Part shown: positions 55,334-62,050 of the stretch, piece after piece | How the letters are laid out: each line of letters opens with the position of its first letter | Position numbering within the stretch: the first letter of the stretch is position 1 | From: Domibacillus sp. PGB-M46 | GTDB lineage: Bacteria > Bacillota > Bacilli > Bacillales > Domibacillaceae | DNA: 64,000 nt | Assembly (NCBI RefSeq): GCF_022668875.1 | Contig: NZ_JAKGCR010000007.1 | Coordinates: 1 to 64,000 of the forward strand | Direction: 5' to 3' | Made by a program: the position numbers and the translations under genes | Notes under the pieces: generated by a model | What the model was told of the DNA's origin: nothing | The model's input: the letters and a program-made list of their open reading frames with translations, nothing else | Databases searched by the model: none

Positions 55334-55889
55334 TTCCTTCATACCATAATGCAAACAAGTAATCCGCCCATTCATGCGGCGGCAGCTGCAGGGAATTTGG
55401 TGTATTAATCAGCTGAAAAAACAAACCGGCCAGAACCTTAATAGGGATGTCTGAACGAACCGCGCCCTGTTTTTGTGCGGCGTCAAAAATCCGATCCAGC
55501 TGTCCGCGCAAATGCTTCAGCATAACCAGTACGTCTTTCACCTGCTGTGCCGCTTTTTCAGATTGCGTGACATCCACTTTGCGGGCGTCTCCTAAAAAAT
55601 AATGAAGATCCGCTTCTTCCATATATACACGCAAAAGCTGCTGCAGCGCTTGAATCGGGTCCGTTTCATCGACTCTTCCGGCTTTTACAAGAGCCCGTAC
55701 CATTGCCCGCTTCATAACAGCTGCCGCTACCTCTTCTTTATTTGCATAATATTGATAAATCGTGCTGCGCGCTCCCGGCAGATGGCTGGCCAGCAGCTTT
55801 AAATGAAAGCTGCTGTAACCGTGCTGCACAATAAGCGCCTCCGCCGTATCCAAAAGCTCATCTTCTGTAAATGCCCGTTTTCGCCCCAC
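55320..55889 (-). CDS. TetR/AcrR-family regulator
   Basis: 189 residues with an N-terminal TetR helix-turn-helix (FTEDELLDTAEALIVQHGYS, ARSTIYQYYANKEEVAAAV) and a helical ligand domain. The start is GTG with AAAGGGG eight bases upstream. Located 88 bases upstream of the MMPL exporter on the same strand, with its own terminator and a dyad operator between, so it probably represses the exporter. Confidence 0.9.
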   Translation of the reverse strand: MGRKRAFTEDELLDTAEALIVQHGYSSFHLKLLASHLPGARSTIYQYYANKEEVAAAVMKRAMVRALVKAGRVDETDPIQALQQLLRVYMEEADLHYFLGDARKVDVTQSEKAAQQVKDVLVMLKHLRGQLDRIFDAAQKQGAVRSDIPIKVLAGLFFQLINTPNSLQLPPHEWADYLFALWYEGSGAH

Positions 55890-55971
55890 GGCGACCGCCC
55901 CTTTAACCCAATTCTTTCCCTCAGTTTATCATGGGGTGCCGGTTTGTTCCATACAAGGCTGTTTCCATATC

Positions 55972-56008
55972 AAAAGAGCCTGCTTGAAACAAGCAGGCTC
56001 TTTTGATT
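55972..56008. terminator. Terminator after the short FAD enzyme gene
   Basis: Perfect 15-bp stem AAAAGAGCCTGCTTG/CAAGCAGGCTCTTTT with a three-base loop. Confidence 0.92.
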
Positions 56009-56614
56009 TTACATTGCTTCCGACACAGAGCCCATGCTCTCCGTCATCCAGAGAAGGCTCTTATCTGCCAATGCCGCCTTTTCGATTTGTTGATGCGGTT
56101 CTCCATCTGTTCCTACCGTAATTTTTGAATGGATAAAATAAGTTTGCTCGTCTGTTTCGGCGTACACGCCGGCAAGCACATCTTCATCGACCAAAATTCC
56201 CTTGACGGAAGCGCCTTTGAGCAGCTTTAAATTCGAAAAGGATTCAGCCTGCCGATACAGCGCGAGCAGCACCATTCGGTTCATATGTCCATTATGCTTA
56301 TATAAAGGCTTCATGAGCAGCTGCTGTATTTTTTCTTCTTCCAGGAAAACGTACAGCTCCTGCATCGCCGGTTTAATATGCCGGTCAACGCTATCAAGCA
56401 GCTGAAGCTCATACATAAGCTGTGTAAACGACGTTTCATTTTGCTCTTGTGGCTGATGGAAATCCGGGTTCCTCTCCAGCACGATCACATTCATGCCCTG
56501 CTTTGCTAAAAAAAGCCCCATAATCATCCCGGCCGGCCCGTCTCCTGCAATACAGATATCCGTTTCCAATGTCACAGCACCGGCTTGTTGGCTTGTGATT
56601 GCAGTGATGTCCAT
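56009..56614 (-). CDS. Short FAD-dependent monooxygenase-like protein (N-terminal half only)
   Basis: 201 residues. The N-terminus has a clear FAD-binding motif, CIAGDGPAGMIMGLFLAKQG, followed by VIVLERNPDF, as in UbiH/PHBH-type hydroxylases, and a region ending ITVGTDGEPHQQIEKAA where the full-length family has GADG(R/A)xSxVR. Full enzymes are about 400 residues; the substrate and second FAD-contact half is missing, and the gene stops at a clean terminator. Probably a truncated, perhaps inactive, relative; a genuine short subfamily cannot be excluded. The start at 56614 has AAAGGAAG six bases upstream. Confidence 0.7.
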   Translation of the reverse strand: MDITAITSQQAGAVTLETDICIAGDGPAGMIMGLFLAKQGMNVIVLERNPDFHQPQEQNETSFTQLMYELQLLDSVDRHIKPAMQELYVFLEEEKIQQLLMKPLYKHNGHMNRMVLLALYRQAESFSNLKLLKGASVKGILVDEDVLAGVYAETDEQTYFIHSKITVGTDGEPHQQIEKAALADKSLLWMTESMGSVSEAM

Positions 56615-56690
56615 TTCCATCTTCCTTTCTTAAAAATGTTTATTCTGTCTTGCTGATTTCACTATATAAAGAATTAAGATGGTTGTCTCG

Positions 56691-56717
56691 AAGTTTGTCA
56701 GAAATATTGACAAACTT
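56691..56717. promoter_or_regulatory. Perfect 10-base inverted repeat upstream of csp
   Basis: AAGTTTGTCA (56691-56700) and TGACAAACTT (56708-56717) with a seven-base spacer, followed by TTTTT. It could be an operator for the divergent FAD-enzyme and cold-shock genes, or a weak terminator on the plus strand. Confidence 0.5.
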
Positions 56718-56750
56718 TTTAGACAATTCATTCTTTTTTTAAAAAGAAAT

Positions 56751-56779
56751 TTGCTTTATTTCCGTTTTCCTGTTATTAT
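56751..56779 (+). promoter_or_regulatory. Promoter of the cold-shock gene
   Basis: TTGCTT (56751-56756), 17-base spacer, TATTAT (56774-56779). It leaves a leader of about 108 bases, typical for csp mRNAs. Confidence 0.7.
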
Positions 56780-56863
56780 AAAAAAGAATTATTTTTGTTC
56801 GGAAAAAGCTGTTAAGTGATAAACTTTCCATCTGAACGTAGTGAGCAAGGATAGTAACACAAT

Positions 56864-56878
56864 GTGTGCACAGCACAC
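56864..56878 (+). other. Hairpin beside the csp ribosome site
   Basis: GTGTGC ACA GCACAC hairpin ending two bases before GAGGAGG. Leader structure of this kind may tune translation with temperature. Confidence 0.5.
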
Positions 56879-56893
56879 GAGGAGGAAACACAC

Positions 56894-57094
56894 ATGGAAC
56901 AAGGTAAAGTAAAATGGTTTAACGCAGAAAAAGGTTTTGGTTTCATCGAGCGCGAATCTGGAGATGACGTATTCGTTCATTTCTCAGCTATTCAAGGTGA
57001 AGGCTACAAATCTTTAGACGAAGGCCAAGCTGTAACATTTGATGTTGAAGCAGGTCAACGCGGACCACAAGCAACAAACGTACAAAAAGCATAA
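56894..57094 (+). CDS. Cold-shock protein (CspB/CspC/CspD type)
   Basis: 66-residue single-stranded nucleic-acid-binding protein with RNP1 (KGFGFIE) and RNP2 (VFVHFSAI) in a five-stranded barrel. Begins [17 protein letters not shown], as in Bacillus Csps. Acts as an RNA chaperone. GAGGAGG precedes the ATG. Which of the B. subtilis csp paralogs it matches best is not decided here. Confidence 0.95.
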   Translation: MEQGKVKWFNAEKGFGFIERESGDDVFVHFSAIQGEGYKSLDEGQAVTFDVEAGQRGPQATNVQKA

Positions 57095-57112
57095 TTTCAC
57101 TTCGTTATACGC

Positions 57113-57144
57113 AGCAGACTTTCTTTTGAAAGTCTGCTTTTTTA
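57113..57144 (+). terminator. Terminator after csp
   Basis: Perfect 11-bp stem AGCAGACTTTC/GAAAGTCTGCT with TTTTT after it. Confidence 0.92.
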
Positions 57145-57148
57145 TTTG

Positions 57149-57186
57149 CAAACGGAAAGCCCTCTGTTTGAAATAAACAGAGGGCT
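57149..57186 (-). terminator. Terminator of the 56-residue basic-protein gene
   Basis: AGCCCTCTGTTT/AAACAGAGGGCT perfect 12-bp stem; followed on the minus strand by TTCCGTTT. Confidence 0.75.
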
Positions 57187-57272
57187 GCATCAACATCAAC
57201 ATGGATTGTTAAATGGTATATTGAGTATACCACAAGATCTTTTTCCTGATGCTTTTATTTTCAAGATGTGTA

Positions 57273-57443
57273 TTACACACCCATTTTCCGGCGAGAGTTG
57301 CTTACTTTTTTCGTTTGCTGACTTTGCATTTTTTTTGTTGATGTATTAAAGCTTCCTTTTGCATTGCCGCCTGCATTTTGCGCTTTTTTTTCTTCCAGCT
57401 TTTTCATCATTGCTTCTTGCAGCGTCATTTTCTTTTCAGCCAT
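57273..57443 (-). CDS. Small basic protein, uncharacterised
   Basis: A 56-residue frame below usual length cut-offs. It starts MAEKKMTLQEAMMKKLEEKK, has a glycine/asparagine-rich middle (AQNAGGNAKGSFNT) and ends KKMQSQQTKKVSNSRRKMGV, strongly basic with no cysteine or tryptophan. GGAGGAATAAGG precedes the ATG and a strong terminator follows. The basic Lys/Gln tail ending in RRxxG(V) looks like a conserved small Bacillaceae protein, perhaps nucleic-acid- or spore-related, but I do not recognise it with certainty. Confidence 0.7.
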   Translation of the reverse strand: MAEKKMTLQEAMMKKLEEKKAQNAGGNAKGSFNTSTKKMQSQQTKKVSNSRRKMGV

Positions 57444-57542
57444 CCTTATTCCTCCATGCTTGTTTTTTTCAGTGTATCATGTTTTTGCTTGATTTGCTTT
57501 TTATTTATCGAAACTTATAGCCGGCTTTTTTGCCTTTTACGC

Positions 57543-57593
57543 AAAAAAGCTGTTTTAAACATCCAGTAAGCGCGATGCTTAAAACAGCTTTTT
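57543..57593 (-). terminator. Terminator after the DUF378 gene
   Basis: AAAAAGCTGTTTTAA and TTAAAACAGCTTTTT perfect 15-bp arms around a 20-base loop. Confidence 0.85.
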
Positions 57594-57612
57594 ATCCATA
57601 CTCAGAGTAGTG

Positions 57613-57834
57613 TTAGTGAGTAGTGTGACGTGCATTGTCCCGGTTGATAAGCGATAGAAATTTTAGTGAATATAATGCAGACAATCCAACAAGAATATAA
57701 ACGATTCTTGCCAGAAGAGCATCTTGTCCACCGAAAATGGAAGCCACTAGGTCAAATTGCAGCAAACCGACAAGAAGCCAGTTAATACCACCTACAATCA
57801 ACAAAATGAGTGCAACAGAATCAAGAGCCTTCAT
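57613..57834 (-). CDS. yuzA: DUF378 small membrane protein (YuzA)
   Basis: 73 residues with two helices (SVALILLIVGGINWLLVGLL and LARIVYILVGLSALYSL) and the DUF378 signature GGINWLLVG, ortholog of B. subtilis YuzA. Function unknown. AAAGGAGGTG precedes the ATG. Divergent from the erythromycin-esterase-like gene. Confidence 0.9.
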   Translation of the reverse strand: MKALDSVALILLIVGGINWLLVGLLQFDLVASIFGGQDALLARIVYILVGLSALYSLKFLSLINRDNARHTTH

Positions 57835-57910
57835 GTTTCTGCACCTCCTTTCACTTCGTTACAATTAGTATTACCGTTATCCTCCATTTTGAAACATACA
57901 GCCAAAATAA

Positions 57911-57935
57911 GTTTTAAAAAAGCAGAATTGGGTTA
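57911..57935 (+). promoter_or_regulatory. Sigma-B-like promoter before the erythromycin-esterase-like gene
   Basis: GTTTTA (57911-57916), 13-base spacer, GGGTTA (57930-57935), about 75 bases before the start codon. Two mismatches to the consensus, so tentative. Confidence 0.45.
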
Positions 57936-58009
57936 TAAATAAAACGTTTTACAACCGCAATGAAGTTTGTGATTATGGCCATACTAACAAAAACGTGAGG
58001 AGTGAAAAA

Positions 58010-59272
58010 ATGCTCAAAACAGAACAGTACGTGGACCGCCTTAAACAGCACGCTGTCCGTTTTTCGCATGCTGAAGGTCTGTCTCCTGTTGTTCAAGCGG
58101 CCCAAAATGCAAAATATGTCCTGCTTGGCGAAGCATCACATGGAACGTCCGAATTTTACACTACACGTGCCGCCATTACGAAACGACTGGTTGCGGAGCA
58201 TGGCTTTTCCTTTATTGCAGTGGAAGGAGACTGGCCAGCCTGCTTTGAAGTGAACCGCTATATAAAAGGACAGGCGCCGGAATATGCTAATGCGGAAGAA
58301 GTGCTTCGTTCTTTTCGCCGCTGGCCATCCTGGATGTGGGCAAACGATGAAATAGAAGACCTGGTAAATTGGCTATACGATTTTAATCAAACAAATGAAA
58401 AACAGGTTGGGTTTTATGGGATGGATGTGTACAGCCTGTGGGAATCCATGGAAGCTATTGTTGATTACTTGGAAGAGGCTGGATCTCCTGATGTGGAGAA
58501 AGCGAAGCGGGCATTTGAATGCTTTGAACCCTTTCACCGCCAGGCCGAGCAATATGGCATTTCTGCTGCTTTTTACGGTGAAAGCTGCATGGAAGAAGTC
58601 ATAGATTTACTCAAGACTATCCAGCAAAACCGAAAAATGTATACGCGTGATCCGGAAGCAGCCCTTAATATGCAGGTAAATGCCCTTGCAGCGAAAAACG
58701 CAGAATCGTATTATCACGCAATGGTAACCAACGGAAATGAATCATGGAATATCCGTGACCGTCATATGGTAGAGGCTCTTGGATTTATTACCGCTCATTA
58801 CGGAGCCGGCTCAAAAGGGGTCATATGGGAGCATAATACACATATTGGCGATGCGCGTGCCACAGATATGGCAGAAGAAAATATGGTAAACGTCGGGCAG
58901 CTGACCCGGGAAATATACGGGCACGATCAAGTGTTTGCAATCGGATTTGGCACTCACCGTGGTACTGTGATTGCTGCTGACAGATGGGGAGAAGAAATGG
59001 AAGTGATGCCGGTGCCGGAAGCAATGCCTGGAAGCTGGGAAGATATGCTTCATAAGGCTGGCGCCTTTAATCAATACATTTTATTTGGCCCTGAAAACCA
59101 GGAGCTGTTTCGGGAAACAGTCGGACATCGGGCTATCGGTGTTGTTTATCACCCCGGAAGGGAACGATTTGGCAATTATGTTCCGTCGCGCTTATCCGAA
59201 CGCTATAACGCTTTTATCTATATCGACAAAACGCACGCTTTGTCGCCGCACTTTTTTCATGGACTGCTTTAA
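58010..59272 (+). CDS. Erythromycin-esterase-family hydrolase
   Basis: 420 residues of the erythromycin esterase (EreA/Succinoglycan-biosynthesis) superfamily: LLGEASHGTSEFY with the candidate catalytic Glu/His, AVEGDWPACFEVNRYI, FYGMDVYS, and WEHNTHIGDARATD with a conserved His. True Ere enzymes open the macrolide lactone; many chromosomal relatives such as B. subtilis YbfO have unknown substrates, so resistance should not be assumed. The ATG at 58010 has AGGAGTG five bases upstream. A possible sigma-B promoter precedes it. Confidence 0.88.
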   Translation: MLKTEQYVDRLKQHAVRFSHAEGLSPVVQAAQNAKYVLLGEASHGTSEFYTTRAAITKRLVAEHGFSFIAVEGDWPACFEVNRYIKGQAPEYANAEEVLRSFRRWPSWMWANDEIEDLVNWLYDFNQTNEKQVGFYGMDVYSLWESMEAIVDYLEEAGSPDVEKAKRAFECFEPFHRQAEQYGISAAFYGESCMEEVIDLLKTIQQNRKMYTRDPEAALNMQVNALAAKNAESYYHAMVTNGNESWNIRDRHMVEALGFITAHYGAGSKGVIWEHNTHIGDARATDMAEENMVNVGQLTREIYGHDQVFAIGFGTHRGTVIAADRWGEEMEVMPVPEAMPGSWEDMLHKAGAFNQYILFGPENQELFRETVGHRAIGVVYHPGRERFGNYVPSRLSERYNAFIYIDKTHALSPHFFHGLL

Positions 59273-59287
59273 CAAAATAAAATTTTC

Positions 59288-59944
59288 CTACCCGGCAAGC
59301 AGCTTGCCGGGTAAATAAATGCCGAAATACAAAGCCTGAATCAAAAAAAGCAGTCCCCAAACGCGGCTTGAAATCCCGGTAGAGCGCTTTAAAGCAGAAG
59401 CATCTCCCGCTTTTTGAGGAGAAATAAGGCTTAAGTAAAAAATGACCCAGCTGCTGCGGACAGATTCCACCAGCAAAACCGCTGTAATTACATACATATA
59501 TGCCTGCTGAACAGCCCCGGATGCGTACATATAAATGGCCGCGGTTCCTGCAAAAAACGCTACAAGCCAAAGAAAGCCGAACCAGTTGCGCACCCATAAC
59601 ACTAAACTGACCGCTAAAATCATAAACAGGCCGTAATACAGCCAGCCGGTATAACCATTCAGCGATGCCCAGGCAACAAAAAACGCAGAAGCAGATGCGA
59701 ACGGATAGCCGGCAAGCGATGTAACAATCGCAGCGAGCCTGTTGGCATGCGTTGTATAAGCCACGCCGCTCGTATCCCAAAACAGCTGGACGTGGTGGAT
59801 GCCGCCGCCCGACAAGAGACTTGCGAGTACGTGGCCAATCTCATGCAAAAGCGTATTTAACACACGAAAGTATTTCCCCGCTATCGGAATACACGTTAAA
59901 AGGATTGCTGCTCCAACGAACAACATCGCCTGGCTGATTGTCAT
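59288..59944 (-). CDS. M50-like membrane zinc metalloprotease
   Basis: 218 residues, about six helices, with the zinc motif HEIGH (His34, Glu35, His38) at the end of a helix near the N-terminus and a conserved NRLAAIVTSLAGYPFAS segment likely giving the third ligand region. Matches the M50B-type DUF family of small Bacillus intramembrane proteases; substrate unknown. The last codons encode a perfect hairpin (CCGGCAAGC/GCTTGCCGG, 59293-59311) that can act as terminator. Confidence 0.85.
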   Translation of the reverse strand: MTISQAMLFVGAAILLTCIPIAGKYFRVLNTLLHEIGHVLASLLSGGGIHHVQLFWDTSGVAYTTHANRLAAIVTSLAGYPFASASAFFVAWASLNGYTGWLYYGLFMILAVSLVLWVRNWFGFLWLVAFFAGTAAIYMYASGAVQQAYMYVITAVLLVESVRSSWVIFYLSLISPQKAGDASALKRSTGISSRVWGLLFLIQALYFGIYLPGKLLAG

Positions 59945-60156
59945 CGCATCCCCTTCTTTATCCGTTTATTTCATACGCATAAGAACTAATTACATGCTTC
60001 AATTTATTTATTTTATCATGCACGAATAAAGTCCACCAACTTTCGGATGACTGGTGAAAAAAGCGATGCAGAGCATCGCTTTTTATTCGAGCCCGGCTCT
60101 TGCATGAGCGGGCTGTACAATCATTTATCTCCATGCTGCCGCTTTTCTAGTCCTTA
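59945..60156. other. Gene-poor intergenic stretch
   Basis: No convincing gene. It contains a terminator-like hairpin AAGCGATGC AGA GCATCGCTT (60061-60081) and next to it a second imperfect hairpin AGCCCG...CGGGCT (about 60091-60115), both usable as 3' ends of the minus-strand microprotein transcript. Confidence 0.6.
60056..60086. terminator. Terminator downstream of the microprotein gene
   Basis: AAAAAGCGATGC and GCATCGCTTTTT perfect arms with a three-base loop. Confidence 0.85.
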
Positions 60157-60243
60157 TTAAAAGAACAGCATGTTTAATACGATCGTTAAAACAATTGATA
60201 AAACAATGGAAATGAGAATGCTTCCCATACAGGACATACGCAT
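60157..60243 (-). CDS. Candidate 28-residue membrane microprotein
   Basis: Frame giving MRMSCMGSIL followed by ISIVLSIVLTIVLNMLFF, i.e. a short polar start and one transmembrane helix. AAGGCGG lies ten bases before the ATG, a sigma-B-like promoter about 32 bases further up, and a terminator follows. An alternative 50-residue frame (60186-60338, MSLKSQRSGW...) overlaps it in another phase but starts upstream of the predicted transcript start and has a poorly spaced ribosome site. Function unknown; small helices of this type often modulate membrane complexes. Confidence 0.45.
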   Translation of the reverse strand: MRMSCMGSILISIVLSIVLTIVLNMLFF

Positions 60244-60282
60244 AATTTATAATCCGCCTTTTGTAGTAGTGGTGCCTTTCTT

Positions 60283-60309
60283 TTACCCCCTTTTGTCAAC
60301 GCTTTAAAC
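60283..60309 (-). promoter_or_regulatory. Sigma-B-like promoter of the microprotein gene
   Basis: On the minus strand GTTTAA (60304-60309), 15-base spacer, GGGTAA (60283-60288). Confidence 0.55.
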
Positions 60310-60443
60310 CAGCCGGATCGTTGGGATTTAAGAGACATTCCTTCCTTATACTGCACTTTTTATGGGTTCTTATTTTCTTTGCTGCCCTTACTAACACCAA
60401 AAAAGCTTTAACACACTATGGCACTCCTTACGCAGGCAAAAAT
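60310..60443. other. Intergenic stretch between the microprotein promoter and the queF terminator
   Basis: I see no gene, dyad or known RNA motif that can be supported here; base composition is AT-rich. Confidence 0.5.
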
Positions 60444-60475
60444 AAAAGAGATGTCTTATTCAGACATCTCTTTTT
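60444..60475 (-). terminator. Terminator after queF
   Basis: AAAAGAGATGTCT and AGACATCTCTTTT arms, five-base loop. Confidence 0.92.
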
Positions 60476-60505
60476 CATGTGAATGATCCCGGTCTTTCTT
60501 TATCC

Positions 60506-61003
60506 TTACCGGTTATCCACCGTTTCTGGATACAGGTCATGGTTCATCATGCGGTATTCGGCCATTTTCTCGTATTTCGTGCCAGGCTTCCCGTAGTTCG
60601 TGTACGGGTCAATGGAAATTCCGCCACGGGGCGTGAATTTGCCCCATACTTCAATGTAGCGTGGATCCATCAGTTCAATCAGGTCATTCATGATGATGTT
60701 CATGCAGTCCTCATGAAAATCACCGTGATTGCGGAAGCTGAACAAGTACAGCTTCAACGATTTACTTTCGACCATTTTCACGTCGGGAATGTAGCTGATG
60801 TAAATAGTCGCAAAGTCCGGCTGACCCGTCATTGGGCAAAGTGATGTGAATTCCGGGCAGTTGAATTTTACAAAGTAATCACGGTTTTGATGTTTATTGT
60901 CAAACGTCTCAAGAACGGATGGATCATAGTCAAATATATAGTTTGTTCCTTGATTGCCAAGCAGCGTAATGTCTTTTAGTTCTTCTTCTTTTCGTCCAGC
61001 CAT
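60506..61003 (-). CDS. queF: NADPH-dependent preQ0 reductase QueF
   Basis: 165-residue type I QueF, reducing the nitrile 7-cyano-7-deazaguanine to preQ1 in queuosine synthesis. The thioimide-forming Cys56 and Asp63 lie in [13 protein letters not shown], and the NADPH motif is [22 protein letters not shown] completes the site. AAGGAGG precedes the ATG. queCDE, its usual operon partners, are not adjacent, and the short leader (about 30 bases after an extended -10 TGCTATAAT) has no room for a preQ1 riboswitch. Confidence 0.95.
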   Translation of the reverse strand: MAGRKEEELKDITLLGNQGTNYIFDYDPSVLETFDNKHQNRDYFVKFNCPEFTSLCPMTGQPDFATIYISYIPDVKMVESKSLKLYLFSFRNHGDFHEDCMNIIMNDLIELMDPRYIEVWGKFTPRGGISIDPYTNYGKPGTKYEKMAEYRMMNHDLYPETVDNR

Positions 61004-61080
61004 GCCGGAGCCTCCTTATAAATCATATTCTTTTTTATTATAGCAGAGACAGTTTACAATGAGAAAAAGGAGTGGTGCAA

Positions 61081-61401
61081 ATGCAGCCTGTAACCTCATA
61101 CACGGAATTTTCAGATATTCTTTCATCCAGCGAAGCCGTACTGCTTTATGTTTCAAGCCCCGGCTGTTCTGTTTGTCACGCCCTGCTTCCGCAGGTTCAA
61201 GCACTTATGGAGGAGTTTCCCCGTGTCACAACGGTTTACGCAAATACGGGAATTGCACCAGATATTGCCGGACAGTTTACTGTTTTTTCTGTGCCAGCTG
61301 TTCTTTTCTTTTTAAAAGGAAAGGAACAATTCCGTGTGGTACGCTTTGTTCCGGTTGGAGGCTTAAGAAAAAGTATAGCCAACGCTTTAAAAATCATTTG
61401 A
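61081..61401 (+). CDS. Thioredoxin-like protein with CSVC active site
   Basis: 106-residue thioredoxin fold with the redox pair in SSPGCSVCHALLPQV and a cis-proline in FSVPAVLFFLKG. Similar to Bacillus YdbP-type thioredoxin-like proteins; partner unknown. AAAAAGGAG lies eight bases before the ATG at 61081; a GTG three codons earlier overlaps that spacing. Divergent from queF and followed by ytiB. Confidence 0.88.
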   Translation: MQPVTSYTEFSDILSSSEAVLLYVSSPGCSVCHALLPQVQALMEEFPRVTTVYANTGIAPDIAGQFTVFSVPAVLFFLKGKEQFRVVRFVPVGGLRKSIANALKII

Positions 61402-61427
61402 CAAAAAATTATGAAATCCTTCACAAT
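61398..61427 (+). promoter_or_regulatory. Promoter of ytiB
   Basis: TTGACA (61398-61403), 18-base spacer, CACAAT (61422-61427); overlaps the stop codon of the thioredoxin-like gene. Confidence 0.65.
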
Positions 61428-61457
61428 AATAAGGGAGTATTGAAAGGAGAGAATACA

Positions 61458-62033
61458 GTGACATTATTAACAGACATTTTAGCGTTTAACGAAACATTTG
61501 TAGAAAACAAGGAATATGAAAAATTTGAGACAACAAAGTTCCCGGATAAGCGTGTCGTCATTTTAACGTGCATGGATACACGCCTTGTTGAACTTGTAAC
61601 CGAAGCTATGAATTTTAAAAATGGAGATGTAAAAATCGTTCGTAACGCCGGCGCGATCGTCAACCATCCGTTCGGATCGATTATGCGAAGCCTGCTGGTT
61701 GCTGTGTATCAGCTTCAAGCAGACGAAGTATTGATCGTAGGGCATCATGATTGCGGTATGGGCTCTCTCTCAAGCGATGTCATTATTGATGCAATGAAGG
61801 AGCGGGGCATCCAGCAGGAAGTAGTGGATACACTCCGCAACGCTGGAATTGAAGTAGATAAATGGCTGAGCGGCTTTAACAGCGTAGAAGAAAGTGTCGA
61901 GCACAGCGTGAAAATGGTCAAGTCTCATCCATTGATGGTGGATTCTATTCCTATACACGGTCTTGTTATTGACCCTGCAACGGGCAAATTAGATCTTGTG
62001 GTGGATGGATACAAAAAAGAAGCGGCTCTTTAA
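61458..62033 (+). CDS. ytiB: Beta-type carbonic anhydrase YtiB
   Basis: 191-residue beta-carbonic anhydrase interconverting CO2 and bicarbonate. Zinc ligands Cys38 (ILTCMDTRLVEL), His96 and Cys99 (VGHHDCGMG), with the Asp40-Arg42 dyad. Close to B. subtilis YtiB (HPFGSIMRSLLVAVYQL). The start is GTG with AAGGAGAG seven bases upstream. Much longer in-frame reading through the preceding thioredoxin-like gene is meaningless. The last codons form part of the terminator. Confidence 0.94.
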   Translation: MTLLTDILAFNETFVENKEYEKFETTKFPDKRVVILTCMDTRLVELVTEAMNFKNGDVKIVRNAGAIVNHPFGSIMRSLLVAVYQLQADEVLIVGHHDCGMGSLSSDVIIDAMKERGIQQEVVDTLRNAGIEVDKWLSGFNSVEESVEHSVKMVKSHPLMVDSIPIHGLVIDPATGKLDLVVDGYKKEAAL

Positions 62034-62050
62034 AAGAGCCGCTTTTTTTA
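62021..62050. terminator. Terminator between ytiB and adhB
   Basis: AGCGGCTCTT/AAGAGCCGCT perfect stem with TTTTTTT, overlapping the ytiB stop codon. Confidence 0.9.

Noticed and set aside
58010-59272. A macrolide-resistance gene
   Set aside because: Only the superfamily motifs are visible. Chromosomal relatives in Bacillus have no proven macrolide activity, and there is no mobile-element context.
60186-60338. A 50-residue minus-strand frame (MSLKSQRSGW...) overlapping the membrane microprotein
   Set aside because: Its ATG is only one base from the GGAAGG-like site and lies upstream of the sigma-B-like promoter; the product is not recognisable. It cannot be fully excluded.
61004-61072. A preQ1 riboswitch before queF
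   Set aside because: The leader after the predicted -10 is about 30 bases, with no pseudoknot motif.
61059-62033. A single long plus-strand frame that would fuse an N-terminal extension to carbonic anhydrase
   Set aside because: The first 130 codons read out of phase through the thioredoxin-like gene and its promoter-terminator gap; a GTG with a ribosome site at 61458 gives the normal enzyme.
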